Below, in pieces: positions 35,246 through 42,605 of a stretch of 42,605 bases of DNA. The translations under genes were made by a program, and so were the position numbers. This DNA comes from Vibrio genomosp. F10 str. ZF-129. Its GTDB lineage: Bacteria; Pseudomonadota; Gammaproteobacteria; Enterobacterales; Vibrionaceae. The notes below the pieces were generated by a model. The model was given only the letters and a program-made list of their open reading frames with translations. It ran no database searches and was not told where the DNA came from. Within the stretch, counting starts at the first letter, position 1, and each line of letters starts with the position of its first letter. The stretch covers positions 17,875-60,479 of the forward strand of contig NZ_AJYQ02000137.1 of NCBI RefSeq assembly GCF_000287055.2, written 5' to 3'.

Positions 35246-35281
35246 ATGGTCTCACAATATTTTATATGGAAGGTTTTTAAC

Positions 35282-36742
35282 GTGATTAAGCGGATACTGT
35301 TGCTTGTCTTAAGCAGTTTTGCACTATTTTTTTCAACGCTATTAATAGCTCAAGAGTCTTTTGCTCAAGAATCAATAATTCAGAAATCAGTGACTCAAGA
35401 AATGCCAGACTCAATTCGTGGTGCTCTTTGTATGGTCAAAGCGAACGAGAAGGTTGTTCTAGTTAATGAAATATTAACCCAACAGATTTCTTTACCTGGC
35501 GGAACCATCGATCCAGGAGAACCACCAAGCTTAACGGCTCAAAGAGAAACCTGGGAAGAAACAGGTCTGGTCGTAACGGTCGGTGATGTACTGGGTTATA
35601 CCAATACAGCGGTTATTTATGATTGTATCTCAGATTCAGAAATCATCGCTTATGAATACAATAACGAGCTCGACGGTAATACGATGCCAATTTGGTTCGC
35701 ACCACATTACGGGATTGAAGTATCAAGTGCCATGTTATTGCTACCAGAGTTGTTACCTAATGAAAGATACCGCTACCCAGAGCAATGGAATGACATCAAA
35801 GCGATGCACCAACATGCAACGGATCAATCCGTTACCTTTGTCAGTGAACTCATAAAGGCGGCACCTGAGCTGAACCAGTCTCAACTGCACTGGATTGTGA
35901 GTATGCAACAATCCGTCGCCTCATTGCCGAGCGTAATATTAGCTGCAATTGAACTGGGTAATGGGTTATTAAACCAACTAACCAAACCTTGGTTGCTACT
36001 GATCATTTTGCCTATTTTGTATTGGCGATTTGGAAAAGAATTTAACTACAAAGTTTTCTTTGCAATCACGGCCACTTCATTGCTGTGCTTGGTTGCACAG
36101 CAAGGCTTTGCGATTCCTAGACCACATGCCTATATTCCGGCTATCGATATGTACCATAGCTATGGCTTTGGTTTTCCGAGCTTACCGATTGCTATTTGGT
36201 TTTGTATTGCGGGGTTGGTGTACAAACAGATTGATGATGAGTTAAAACAACGCTTTGTTATTGGGTTCCTATCGTTGGTTCTGGTAGTGGGCTTATCTCA
36301 GTTCTACAGCGGAAGTGCGTTTATTTGGGACATGCTGATTGGAGCGCTACTGGGAATTCTTGTTGCGTGGCATATCATCCGATTGGAAAGCAAGCCAGAT
36401 GTCGATTTAATGTCGGTGATCTGCTCTCGAGGGCTTTGGGTTGCGGTAAGCGTGGGGGCGGTTGCACTGACCGTCATTTGGCCATTACCGGTATTTACTT
36501 CCTGGATCGCCATTACGATCACAATGCTTGGTTTAGTGCTTTCACTTGAACGCGATAAGAAAACGATTTTGTTCAAGCAGCTTCTAATCATAATAGCATT
36601 TCTTCTTTCGGCGAATCAGTTACTTCTATTTATTGCATCTTTCGTTTCTTACAGCAGCATATTATCACTGATGATGGAATCAATCCGTTTTCCTATTTTG
36701 ATCATATGTTATGCCGGACTGGTACGTAAATTCAGCCAATAG
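35282..36742 (+). CDS. NUDIX hydrolase fused to a PAP2-like membrane domain with degenerate active site
   Basis: A 486-residue protein. I choose GTG 35282 (MIKRILLLVLSSFALFF), preceded by GGAAGG, over ATG 35246, because it starts a clean signal peptide. After a Gln/Ser-rich linker comes a perfect Nudix box at 74-96 (G-x5-E-x7-RETWEETGL). From about 240 on, a PAP2-like six-helix domain follows, but the expected K-x6-RP is Q-x6-RP, PSGH is PSLP (299-302), and SR-x5-H-x3-D has Q for R and A for H, keeping only D350. Four of the key residues are thus changed. Extra helices extend the C-terminus. Probable envelope protein; substrate unknown. Confidence 0.8.
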   Translation: MIKRILLLVLSSFALFFSTLLIAQESFAQESIIQKSVTQEMPDSIRGALCMVKANEKVVLVNEILTQQISLPGGTIDPGEPPSLTAQRETWEETGLVVTVGDVLGYTNTAVIYDCISDSEIIAYEYNNELDGNTMPIWFAPHYGIEVSSAMLLLPELLPNERYRYPEQWNDIKAMHQHATDQSVTFVSELIKAAPELNQSQLHWIVSMQQSVASLPSVILAAIELGNGLLNQLTKPWLLLIILPILYWRFGKEFNYKVFFAITATSLLCLVAQQGFAIPRPHAYIPAIDMYHSYGFGFPSLPIAIWFCIAGLVYKQIDDELKQRFVIGFLSLVLVVGLSQFYSGSAFIWDMLIGALLGILVAWHIIRLESKPDVDLMSVICSRGLWVAVSVGAVALTVIWPLPVFTSWIAITITMLGLVLSLERDKKTILFKQLLIIIAFLLSANQLLLFIASFVSYSSILSLMMESIRFPILIICYAGLVRKFSQ

Positions 36743-36753
36743 ATGGTCAGCGA

Positions 36754-36809
36754 TAGTCTTTTAGCTAGAGTCTTTCAATAATAGTCTTTTCGTAATGGTC
36801 TTTGTGTAT
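36754..36809. repeat. 14-bp tandem repeat, four copies
   Basis: TAGTCTTTTAGCTA, GAGTCTTTCAATAA, TAGTCTTTTCGTAA and TGGTCTTTGTGTAT; the (A/G)GTCTTT core recurs exactly every 14 bases. It lies between the NUDIX-PAP2 stop and the terminator. Confidence 0.8.
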
Positions 36810-36832
36810 TGAAGACCTTATGTTTCGAAAAC

Positions 36833-36865
36833 AAAAAACGCCTGACACAGTGTTAGGCGTTTTTA
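36833..36865. terminator. bidirectional terminator between NUDIX-PAP2 and yidA
   Basis: AAAAACGCCTGACAC and TGTTAGGCGTTTTT pair over an 8-bp GC-containing core (ACGCCT/AGGCGT), with A and T runs on the two sides. It serves both converging genes. Confidence 0.88.
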
Positions 36866-36913
36866 ATAAACTACGTGGGGTATATTTAATAAGCAGTCAT
36901 CAAATCCCCGCTA

Positions 36914-37723
36914 TTAACTGGACAGGATAAACTTTTCGATCACATCTGCTACGCCATCTTCATCGTTGCTGGGGGCAATATAATTAGCCAATGCTTTCGT
37001 TTCGGTCATTGCATTACCCATCGCTACCCCCATACCTGCGTAAGTTAGCATATGGTTGTCGTTTTCAGCATCACCCACACAAATAACCTCACTTGAATCT
37101 AGGCCTAGATAGTTGGCAATCGATTCGATCCCTAAGCCCTTGTTGCTGCCTAAGCTTAAGAATTCAAGAAAGAACGGGGCACTCTGAACGATGGTATAGC
37201 GTTGGTGCAACTCTTTTGGTAGCAGCGCAATCGCTTGAGTCAATTTACCCGGTTCACCAACAATCATTGCTTTGATGATCGGGTGTTCATCTTCTAATGT
37301 TGAAAAATCCATTTCTGTCAGGCTGAGCCCGTTAATGGTTGCCTCTAGCTGCGTGTACTCACTATTTTGGGGCGTGATTAGACCGTGCTCCTCGCTAAAT
37401 GCATGGACATTTAGATCAAATTCCTTAGCCATTGCAGCCACTTCTTTTGCTGCCTTTCCGTCGATGATTTGCTTACGAATGATGCCTTGGTTTCCGAGTT
37501 CTTTGACCATAGACCCGTTATAGTATAAAACGAATTCGTTATCGCCATTGATGCCTAACTCGTCCAATTTATCGACCATACCGTCGAGTGGTCGACCTGA
37601 AGCCAAAACAACTTTTACGCCTTTTTTTCTGGCAGCCGAGATGGCGAGTTTAGTTTTGTCCGAAATTTGTTTGTTGCTATTGAGTAGCGTGCCATCCATA
37701 TCGAGCGCGATGAGTTTGTACAT
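36914..37723 (-). CDS. yidA: Cof-type HAD-IIB sugar phosphatase, YidA-like
   Basis: A 269-residue cytoplasmic phosphatase. The HAD motif I LIALDMDGTLL has the nucleophile Asp8 and acid/base Asp10; motif II is VVLASGRP; motif IV is ICVGDAENDNHML near 215. Overall similarity to E. coli YidA is strong (SAPFFLEFL versus SAPYFLEIL; the DGV-x6-IEK end). YidA acts on several sugar phosphates in vitro; the physiological role is uncertain. It is monocistronic on the minus strand, with 174 bases to divergent queE. Confidence 0.88.
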   Translation of the reverse strand: MYKLIALDMDGTLLNSNKQISDKTKLAISAARKKGVKVVLASGRPLDGMVDKLDELGINGDNEFVLYYNGSMVKELGNQGIIRKQIIDGKAAKEVAAMAKEFDLNVHAFSEEHGLITPQNSEYTQLEATINGLSLTEMDFSTLEDEHPIIKAMIVGEPGKLTQAIALLPKELHQRYTIVQSAPFFLEFLSLGSNKGLGIESIANYLGLDSSEVICVGDAENDNHMLTYAGMGVAMGNAMTETKALANYIAPSNDEDGVADVIEKFILSS

Positions 37724-37897
37724 AACTTACCTAAAATCTACAGCAAAAGGGCAGGATAATTAATTTTGACGATTTCAGCCAGTGTTAGTTATCTCACGCT
37801 CTATTCGTTCCTTTATCGATAGGCATTTTATTTGACCTTAACGTAAGACTCATTTAAGGTCTCGGACCTAATTTAGAGACACCTCGGGTTAAGTAAG

Positions 37898-38566
37898 TTG
37901 TATAAGATAAACGAAATGTTTGAAACGATTCAGGGCGAAGGCTATTTCACCGGTGTGCCTTCAGTTTTTGTTCGGCTTCAAGAGTGCCCAGTGGGATGCG
38001 CTTGGTGCGATACGAAACAAACATGGGACGCGCTTGAAAGCGATAAGCGCACAATCAATGAAATCTTAGTCAAAACTGAAGATAACCCATTATGGTGCGC
38101 GATTTCTGCTGAAGGCATTGTCGAGCAGTACCAGCATCAAGGCTATACTGCAAAGCATGTCGTGATTACTGGTGGTGAGCCCTGCATCTATGACTTACGC
38201 CCCTTAACCGAGGCGTTTGAACAAATAGGATGTCGCTGCCAGATTGAGACCAGCGGAACTTTTGAAGTAAAAGCAACCGGAAGCACCTGGGTGACAGTGT
38301 CACCAAAAGTGACAATGAAAGGGAAGCTTCCTATCATTGATTCTGCACTGGAACGTGCTGATGAAATTAAACACCCGGTTGGAACACAAAAAGATATTGA
38401 TCACTTAGATGAACTGTTAAGTAGAGTGACAATCGATCAAAAGACGGTTATTGCTTTGCAGCCAATTAGCCAGAAAACACGATCAACCGAACTGTGTATA
38501 GAAACGTGCATAAAACGGAACTGGCGATTGTCGGTGCAAACGCACAAATATTTAAGTATTGCCTAG
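37898..38566 (+). CDS. queE: 7-carboxy-7-deazaguanine synthase QueE
   Basis: A 222-residue radical-SAM enzyme converting 6-carboxytetrahydropterin to 7-carboxy-7-deazaguanine in queuosine synthesis. The cluster motif C-x3-C-x2-C is at Cys30, 34 and 37 (CPVGCAWCDTK). VITGGEP binds SAM, and TSGTFEV follows. The sequence tracks E. coli QueE from residue 3 to the end (QTHKYLSIA). The start must be TTG at 37898: the first in-frame ATG would remove the conserved YKINEMF, and no upstream ATG exists. Forms an operon with queC 18 bases downstream. Confidence 0.93.
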   Translation: MYKINEMFETIQGEGYFTGVPSVFVRLQECPVGCAWCDTKQTWDALESDKRTINEILVKTEDNPLWCAISAEGIVEQYQHQGYTAKHVVITGGEPCIYDLRPLTEAFEQIGCRCQIETSGTFEVKATGSTWVTVSPKVTMKGKLPIIDSALERADEIKHPVGTQKDIDHLDELLSRVTIDQKTVIALQPISQKTRSTELCIETCIKRNWRLSVQTHKYLSIA

Positions 38567-38584
38567 GGTTTATTGGAAGAGATG

Positions 38585-39274
38585 ATGAAAAAAGCGGTAG
38601 TAGTATTCAGCGGAGGCCAAGACTCCACCACATGTCTGGTCAAAGCGTTACAAGAGTTTGATGAAGTCCATGCCATTACCTTTGACTATGGTCAAAGGCA
38701 TCGGTTAGAGATCGATATTGCTCAAGACCTTGCTAAAGAGCTCGGCGCAACGGCACATAAAGTCATGGATGTGACTCTACTGAATGAACTCGCAATCAGT
38801 TCATTAACCCGAGACGATATTCCTGTCTCTCATGAGTTACAGGATAATGGTTTACCTAACTCATTTGTGCCTGGACGGAATATTTTGTTTCTCACCCTCG
38901 CTGGTATTTATGCGTATCAAATTGGCGCGGACACGGTGATTACAGGCGTCTGTGAAACCGACTTTTCTGGTTACCCGGATTGTCGTGATGAGTTCGTAAA
39001 ATCAATGAATACTGCACTCGTTCTTGGCATGGACAGAACGTTTGAAATATCAACCCCCCTAATGTGGCTCAACAAGGCCGAAACCTGGGCGATGGCAGAC
39101 CGATATGACGCCTTAGAATTGGTGCGAAATAAGACGCTAACGTGTTACAACGGGGTAATAGGTGATGGATGCGGTGATTGCCCATCTTGTGATTTGAGAA
39201 AATCAGGGCTTGATGAGTACCTACAAAACAAAGAAGAAGTAATGAAGCACTATCTAAGTAAGGCTTCGAGGTAA
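38585..39274 (+). CDS. queC: 7-cyano-7-deazaguanine synthase QueC
   Basis: A 229-residue ATP-dependent enzyme making preQ0 from the QueE product. The PP-loop SGGQDST (9-15) follows the first strand; VPGRNILFLTLA and GVCETDFSGYPDCRDEF are family motifs; a zinc site is formed by cysteines in TCYNG and CGDCPSC. I start at MKKAVVVFSGGQ (38585), matching E. coli MKRAVVVFSGGQ, with GGAAGAG just upstream; the adjacent ATG 38582 is equally possible. Downstream is a terminator at 39304. Confidence 0.94.
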   Translation: MKKAVVVFSGGQDSTTCLVKALQEFDEVHAITFDYGQRHRLEIDIAQDLAKELGATAHKVMDVTLLNELAISSLTRDDIPVSHELQDNGLPNSFVPGRNILFLTLAGIYAYQIGADTVITGVCETDFSGYPDCRDEFVKSMNTALVLGMDRTFEISTPLMWLNKAETWAMADRYDALELVRNKTLTCYNGVIGDGCGDCPSCDLRKSGLDEYLQNKEEVMKHYLSKASR

Positions 39275-39303
39275 TCTCTCTTCCCTGTTGTTAAGTTAAA
39301 AAT

Positions 39304-39332
39304 AAAAACGTCGCAATGGCGACGTTTTTTGA
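39304..39332. terminator. bidirectional terminator after queC
   Basis: Stem ACGTCGC / GCGACGT with a four-base loop is flanked by five A and six T. It serves queC and the converging DUF2750 gene. Confidence 0.9.
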
Positions 39333-39340
39333 AAATGGAT

Positions 39341-39706
39341 TTAGTTGACGACTTTCTCTAAATAGAGTTTCGCTAAATCGGAAGGCTCTATTTCTTTACC
39401 TTCTAAAGATTCATTCCAGTTAGTGCCAATCAAAACGCCATCTTCAGCTAGAGTCAGTAGCCAATCTTCTACAAAAATATCGAGTGGGATTTCTAGTATT
39501 TCGAAGTCAGACCATTCTTCAACATTATGGTGTTCTGCATCTTCTTTTGAAGACCAAAAAGGCATTACTTCACTTTGCTCGAACTCACTAGAGTCACACG
39601 CTAACCAACCTTCTTCGTTTCGTAAGCCCCAAACCAATTTGTTTTGACAAGTTTCTGTTACAAATAGCTCTAGATTAGCTTGGATATCGGCGGTCAATTT
39701 AGTCAT
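39341..39706 (-). CDS. DUF2750 family protein
   Basis: A 121-residue acidic cytoplasmic protein. DUF2750 features are the N-terminal helix, then VWGLRNEEGWLACDS, FWSSKEDAEHHNVEEWSDFEIL, and the end WLLTLAEDGVLIGTNWN. The function of the family is unknown. There is no signal peptide. It sits alone between the queEC operon and the OmpA-like gene, with a terminator on each side. Confidence 0.85.
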   Translation of the reverse strand: MTKLTADIQANLELFVTETCQNKLVWGLRNEEGWLACDSSEFEQSEVMPFWSSKEDAEHHNVEEWSDFEILEIPLDIFVEDWLLTLAEDGVLIGTNWNESLEGKEIEPSDLAKLYLEKVVN

Positions 39707-39784
39707 GTTAGTGCTCTCAATAGGTTAGACCGCGGTAGATTACCATTTTCATCAATGAAACTCATTAGAAAATAGGAACAAAAT

Positions 39785-39808
39785 AAAAAAGGGCGCGTTA
39801 GCACCCTT
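39785..39808 (-). terminator. rho-independent terminator after the TolC/OmpA-like genes
   Basis: On the minus strand GGGTGC and GCGCCC pair around TAAC (one T-G wobble), then TTTTTTATTT. It ends the 41764-39844 transcript. Confidence 0.85.
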
Positions 39809-39843
39809 CAAGTATTAAACCCGTAATATATCTTCGATTGTAA

Positions 39844-40455
39844 CTACTTTTCGATCTTGTCGAAGATAGTCCACGCTTCCTTCACCGAGCCTTTGAAACC
39901 AATAACGGTGGCTTCTACTTTCCGGTTGAGTGCATGACTTTGTTCATCGTCACCATAAGCCGCTAAAGAGGTAGCCCCGTGACCGACAATATCTATACGA
40001 GTATGGCTTAATCCATTGGAAATAAGTTCCTTTCTAATCGTCTCAGCACGTTGTTCAGATAGCTTCAAATTGTATTCAGGGTTGCCTACTTTACTGGCGT
40101 AACCTTGAAGTTCGATCGAGGTTGATGGATAGCTGGTCATAAACTCGGTCATCACTCGTATTTGATTCAGAAAGACTGAATTCAATTCATAAGAGTCGTT
40201 GGCAAAAAGGATATTAAGTTTCATCTCTTGCTTGGAGTCGATGTAGGTTTCACACCCATCATTATCGATCTCAGAAGCAAGAGGTGTCTCTACACACAGA
40301 TCTCTCGCATTAATAACGCCATCACGGTCGTCATCGAGTAAATCATCTAATTGCGTGGCGACTGGTGTGGCTATGTAGCTATATTCTTCTTCTGCGAGTG
40401 TATGTGTAGAGAAGAATGATGCCGTCACAAGTAAAGGGATAAGATGCTTGTTCAT
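39844..40455 (-). CDS. OmpA-family outer-membrane/peptidoglycan-associated protein
   Basis: A 203-residue exported protein with a signal peptide (MNKHLIPLLVTASFFSTHTLA, cleavage about 21). Next is a thrombospondin type 3-like calcium motif (DDDRDGVINARDLCVETP and EIDNDGCE, two cysteines), then the OmpA_C peptidoglycan-binding domain at about 75-190, with the key NLKLSEQRAETIRKEL and LNRKVEATV residues. It starts one base after the tolC-like stop, so the two are co-expressed; the pair probably spans the envelope next to an adhesin secretion system. Confidence 0.9.
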   Translation of the reverse strand: MNKHLIPLLVTASFFSTHTLAEEEYSYIATPVATQLDDLLDDDRDGVINARDLCVETPLASEIDNDGCETYIDSKQEMKLNILFANDSYELNSVFLNQIRVMTEFMTSYPSTSIELQGYASKVGNPEYNLKLSEQRAETIRKELISNGLSHTRIDIVGHGATSLAAYGDDEQSHALNRKVEATVIGFKGSVKEAWTIFDKIEK

Positions 40456-40456
40456 A

Positions 40457-41764
40457 TTAGTAATCCACCTCTTGATGCCATTCGTCTGGCGTTGACACTC
40501 GTAGCGCTGATAACAAATTACCGGTTGCGTTCATCACTCGGTACTTGGCATATTGCTCATCATATTTGGCGTCAAGGTATCCTTTTCTCGCTTCGAAAAG
40601 CTCATTTTCGGTGTTCAATAAGTCAAGTAAGGTTCGCTGTCCAATGCGGTATTGCTTTTGGTAGGAAATAACGGTTTCAGAAGCCGAGTCAACATGGTCA
40701 GATAAAAAATCTTTTTGTTGTACCGTGAGATCTAAAGCGCTCCAAGAGAGTCTGAGCCCTTCTTCGACAGTACGGTAAGTGCGGTCTCGAAAGTCTTTAG
40801 ACTTATTCAATTGATACGCAAAGCTGTCAATACGATCAGAATCTGAGCCACCATTAAATAGGTTGTAACGCAAACGAAGCATGGCTGAAAATTCATCACT
40901 GCTTCCTTCAGTACCGCCAGCGTCATCGTACCAAGTTTGAGTCGCTTCAATTGATAGGGTTGGGTAATTCACGCCCTTAGATTGTTTGTACTGAAACTTT
41001 GCCGCATCGACATCAGCTTGAGCCACTTTAATGACCGGGTGTTTTTCAAAAGCCGAGTTAAGCGCCTCGTCAATAGTAAATGGAATGGCTATTTGGTCGG
41101 CCATCGGGAAAATCAAACCCGCGGGAGCTTCACCAACAATACGCTTAAACTGAGTATGCACATCAAAGAGATTATTTTGCGCCGCAAGTAAATTACCGTG
41201 CGCTTTAGCTATACGAGCTTCTACTTGTGACATGTCAGCGGTTGAACCAATTCCTGACTCCACACGCTTTTTAATATCGATATAGATTTTCTTATGGGTT
41301 GCAAGGTTACTTTCAGACAGGCTTAGTACATCAAACGCTTTTGTTGCATCTAGGTAAATCTTTGTAACTTCAAGCGCGATATCTTGTGCGTCAGCAAGAA
41401 GTTGATAGCGGATAGATTCAGCATCGGCTGATGTCCTGTCCATATCATTCAAGGTCGCAGAGCCATCCCATAACAGCTGGGTCAATGTTAACGTTGCTTC
41501 TTTTCGGGTTAATTCGGTATCAGGGTTATTCTGCGCAGGATCGATCGCTTCGTACCCAATCCCCGCATCTAGATCGATACTCGGAAGATAGGCTCCGCCT
41601 GATGCATCGGCTAGATAGCGTTTACTGATGAATTCATTGTATGAAGCCGCTATCTCTGGGTTGGTTTTTAACGTATTAGCAACCGCTTGCTCTAATGTTT
41701 GGCTATAGCCCGGAAAACTTGCGGCGATTAGAACACTAACAGCACTAATTCTATTCCAGTTCAC
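40457..41764 (-). CDS. TolC family outer-membrane efflux/type I secretion protein
   Basis: A 435-residue outer-membrane factor with a signal peptide (ISAVSVLIAASFPGYS) and two OEP repeats of long helices (TLEQAVANTLKTNPEI; IDEALNSAFEKHPVIKVAQA). YQKQYRIGQRTLLDLLNTENEL is the typical TolC/AggA ending of the second repeat. Position suggests it is the LapE/AggA-type exit duct of the type I secretion system for the adhesin encoded divergently at 42133. The inner-membrane ABC and adaptor genes are not in the window. Confidence 0.9.
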   Translation of the reverse strand: MNWNRISAVSVLIAASFPGYSQTLEQAVANTLKTNPEIAASYNEFISKRYLADASGGAYLPSIDLDAGIGYEAIDPAQNNPDTELTRKEATLTLTQLLWDGSATLNDMDRTSADAESIRYQLLADAQDIALEVTKIYLDATKAFDVLSLSESNLATHKKIYIDIKKRVESGIGSTADMSQVEARIAKAHGNLLAAQNNLFDVHTQFKRIVGEAPAGLIFPMADQIAIPFTIDEALNSAFEKHPVIKVAQADVDAAKFQYKQSKGVNYPTLSIEATQTWYDDAGGTEGSSDEFSAMLRLRYNLFNGGSDSDRIDSFAYQLNKSKDFRDRTYRTVEEGLRLSWSALDLTVQQKDFLSDHVDSASETVISYQKQYRIGQRTLLDLLNTENELFEARKGYLDAKYDEQYAKYRVMNATGNLLSALRVSTPDEWHQEVDY

Positions 41765-42132
41765 GATGTTTCTCCTTGGACAACTCTGTCTTTGTTATTT
41801 GACGCGTCAATAAAATAACACGAATCGTTATAAAGCCTAATGTTTTTGTCCATATATGTAATCAATTTGTAAAGTTAAGACGTTTTGCAACATTGTAACG
41901 TGTCATTGTTGCATTGAATATATTGAACTAAGATCAAATCAATATAGTGATATCGATTCATTATCAATATGAGAGGTGGGTCGTATTATGCGTTCGACTG
42001 GGTTACTGAAATGTTAGTTTATTGGTTTTGTTTACAACCTATTAATGTTAAATTATAGCAATAATGAATGTAATTCCATGGGTCATTATTTTGACTTATT
42101 GGATTGGCAGTTTGAAATAGCAGAGGCGTCAT
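41765..42132. other. AT-rich control region between the TolC-like gene and the adhesin
   Basis: A 368-base divergent control region. An inverted repeat TGCAACA (41886-41892) / TGTTGCA (41907-41913) with a 14-base spacer, and clustered ATCGAT/ATATTGA-type sequence at 41925-41970, are candidate regulator sites. There is no ORF. The adhesin start is preceded by AGAGG (42122-42126). Confidence 0.45.
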
Positions 42133-42605
42133 ATGGGTATCGGTACTTTTATTAATGGTAGCAATTTAGCTGCTGGGCAAATAGTGGTTATTGACATTAA
42201 TGGAAATCTAAAGGTATTGAACGAAGGAGATCAAGTACTTCCGGGTGAAGTCATCGTAAAAAGTGATGGCTCGTTAGATACCCAAGCAGAACAGCCTCTG
42301 CAGGTTGAGATTGTTGGAGAAGACGGAGATAACCAAGATATCACGGCTGAAATTGAAGATATCTTTGCAGCCTTAGAAGAAGGTCAAGATCCTACTCAGC
42401 TTGGTGAAGAATTTGCGACTGCCGCAGGTGGAACATCGGGCTCAAGTTTGACGGCATCTGGAAGTATTTCTAGAGATGGCCGTGCGATTATCGCATCAAC
42501 ACAATTGGATACCGAAGGGTTGGAGTCATTAGGTCTTTCTGAGACACAAAGCTTAACCCTGCTTCAGCAATTTCGTCAATATTCCCCAACTTTTGTTGAT
42601 TCCAC
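42133..42605 (+). CDS. N-terminus of a large LapA-type retention adhesin (partial)
   Basis: From ATG 42133, 157 codons run open to the right edge. There is no classical signal peptide, as expected for type I secretion. The N-terminus GIGTFINGSNLAAGQIVVIDIN, the acidic DIFAALEEGQDPTQLGEEFAT and the motif TAAGG at residues 96-100 match the retention module of LapA-type giant adhesins; the family's periplasmic protease LapG cuts at TAAG/PAAG. The product is expected to be a very large repeat protein, anchored in the TolC-type pore until cleaved when c-di-GMP falls. A neighbouring TolC-like gene supports this. Confidence 0.85.
   Translation, partial: MGIGTFINGSNLAAGQIVVIDINGNLKVLNEGDQVLPGEVIVKSDGSLDTQAEQPLQVEIVGEDGDNQDITAEIEDIFAALEEGQDPTQLGEEFATAAGGTSGSSLTASGSISRDGRAIIASTQLDTEGLESLGLSETQSLTLLQQFRQYSPTFVDS

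Noticed and set aside
36754..36809. Regulatory iteron cluster or replication origin
   Set aside because: Four 14-bp units after a gene and before a terminator, with no replication gene or AT-rich unwinding element nearby.
37800..37897. preQ1 riboswitch before queE
   Set aside because: I looked for the preQ1-I/II pattern and did not find it; only a simple GGTCTC/GAGAC hairpin is visible.

Overview
The window looks like a chromosomal segment of a Vibrio or close relative (Vibrionaceae, Gammaproteobacteria). The basis is overall protein resemblance (RlmF, MetA, QueE, QueC, IhfA, ProVWX and AcnD/PrpF are all of gammaproteobacterial type), moderate GC content, and several small families common in marine gammaproteobacteria (DUF3360, DUF1415, DUF2750, DUF3859). 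It is mostly ordinary chromosome. No tRNA, rRNA, CRISPR array or prophage was seen. The only mobile-element sign is a REP-associated (Y1) transposase cut by the left edge.

Layout. 1-2387: partial transposase, a small orphan ORF and a DUF3360 permease. 2388-3089: a 700-base gap with two adjacent hairpins, then the proVWX osmoprotectant ABC operon (3090-6375). 6863-7201: an orphan conserved-looking small gene. 7830-9449: a compact module of a NifX-type cofactor-binding protein, an NqrM-like four-cysteine membrane protein and a DUF134 regulator, with a perfect 20-bp palindrome in front, plus a divergent hotdog thioesterase. 10051-16295: ihfA, DUF1415, a YnfM-like MFS transporter with divergent LysR regulator, a glutaredoxin-like protein, a YgjP-like metallopeptidase, rlmF and a PilW/PilF-like TPR lipoprotein. 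16456-18358: metA with a Met box, then an overlapping P-loop kinase/DUF3859 pair.

18469-25225: a tripartite tricarboxylate transporter (tctA, tctB, tctC on the minus strand) with a divergent 1060-residue membrane HD-GYP protein that carries two periplasmic sensor regions. 25305-34613: a complete 2-methylcitrate cycle locus for propionate use (GntR regulator, prpB, prpC, acnD, prpF, prpE), preceded by four TGTCGACA-type sites, two of them forming a 37-bp perfect inverted repeat. 34772-39706: a GNAT acetyltransferase, a NUDIX-PAP2 fusion whose PAP2 part lacks its catalytic residues, YidA phosphatase, queE-queC (queuosine precursor) and DUF2750. 39844-42605: an OmpA-like protein and a TolC-like outer-membrane protein, divergent from the start of a large LapA-type surface adhesin that runs off the right edge and shows a TAAG LapG-type cleavage motif.

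Most notable are the DUF134/NifX/NqrM-like module with its palindrome, the HD-GYP sensor with an interrupted catalytic domain beside tctCBA, the degenerate PAP2 fusion, and a recurring pattern of short (10-18 bp) tandem duplications both between genes and in frame within them. All family names were assigned by eye from motifs and remembered family sequences; no search was run.
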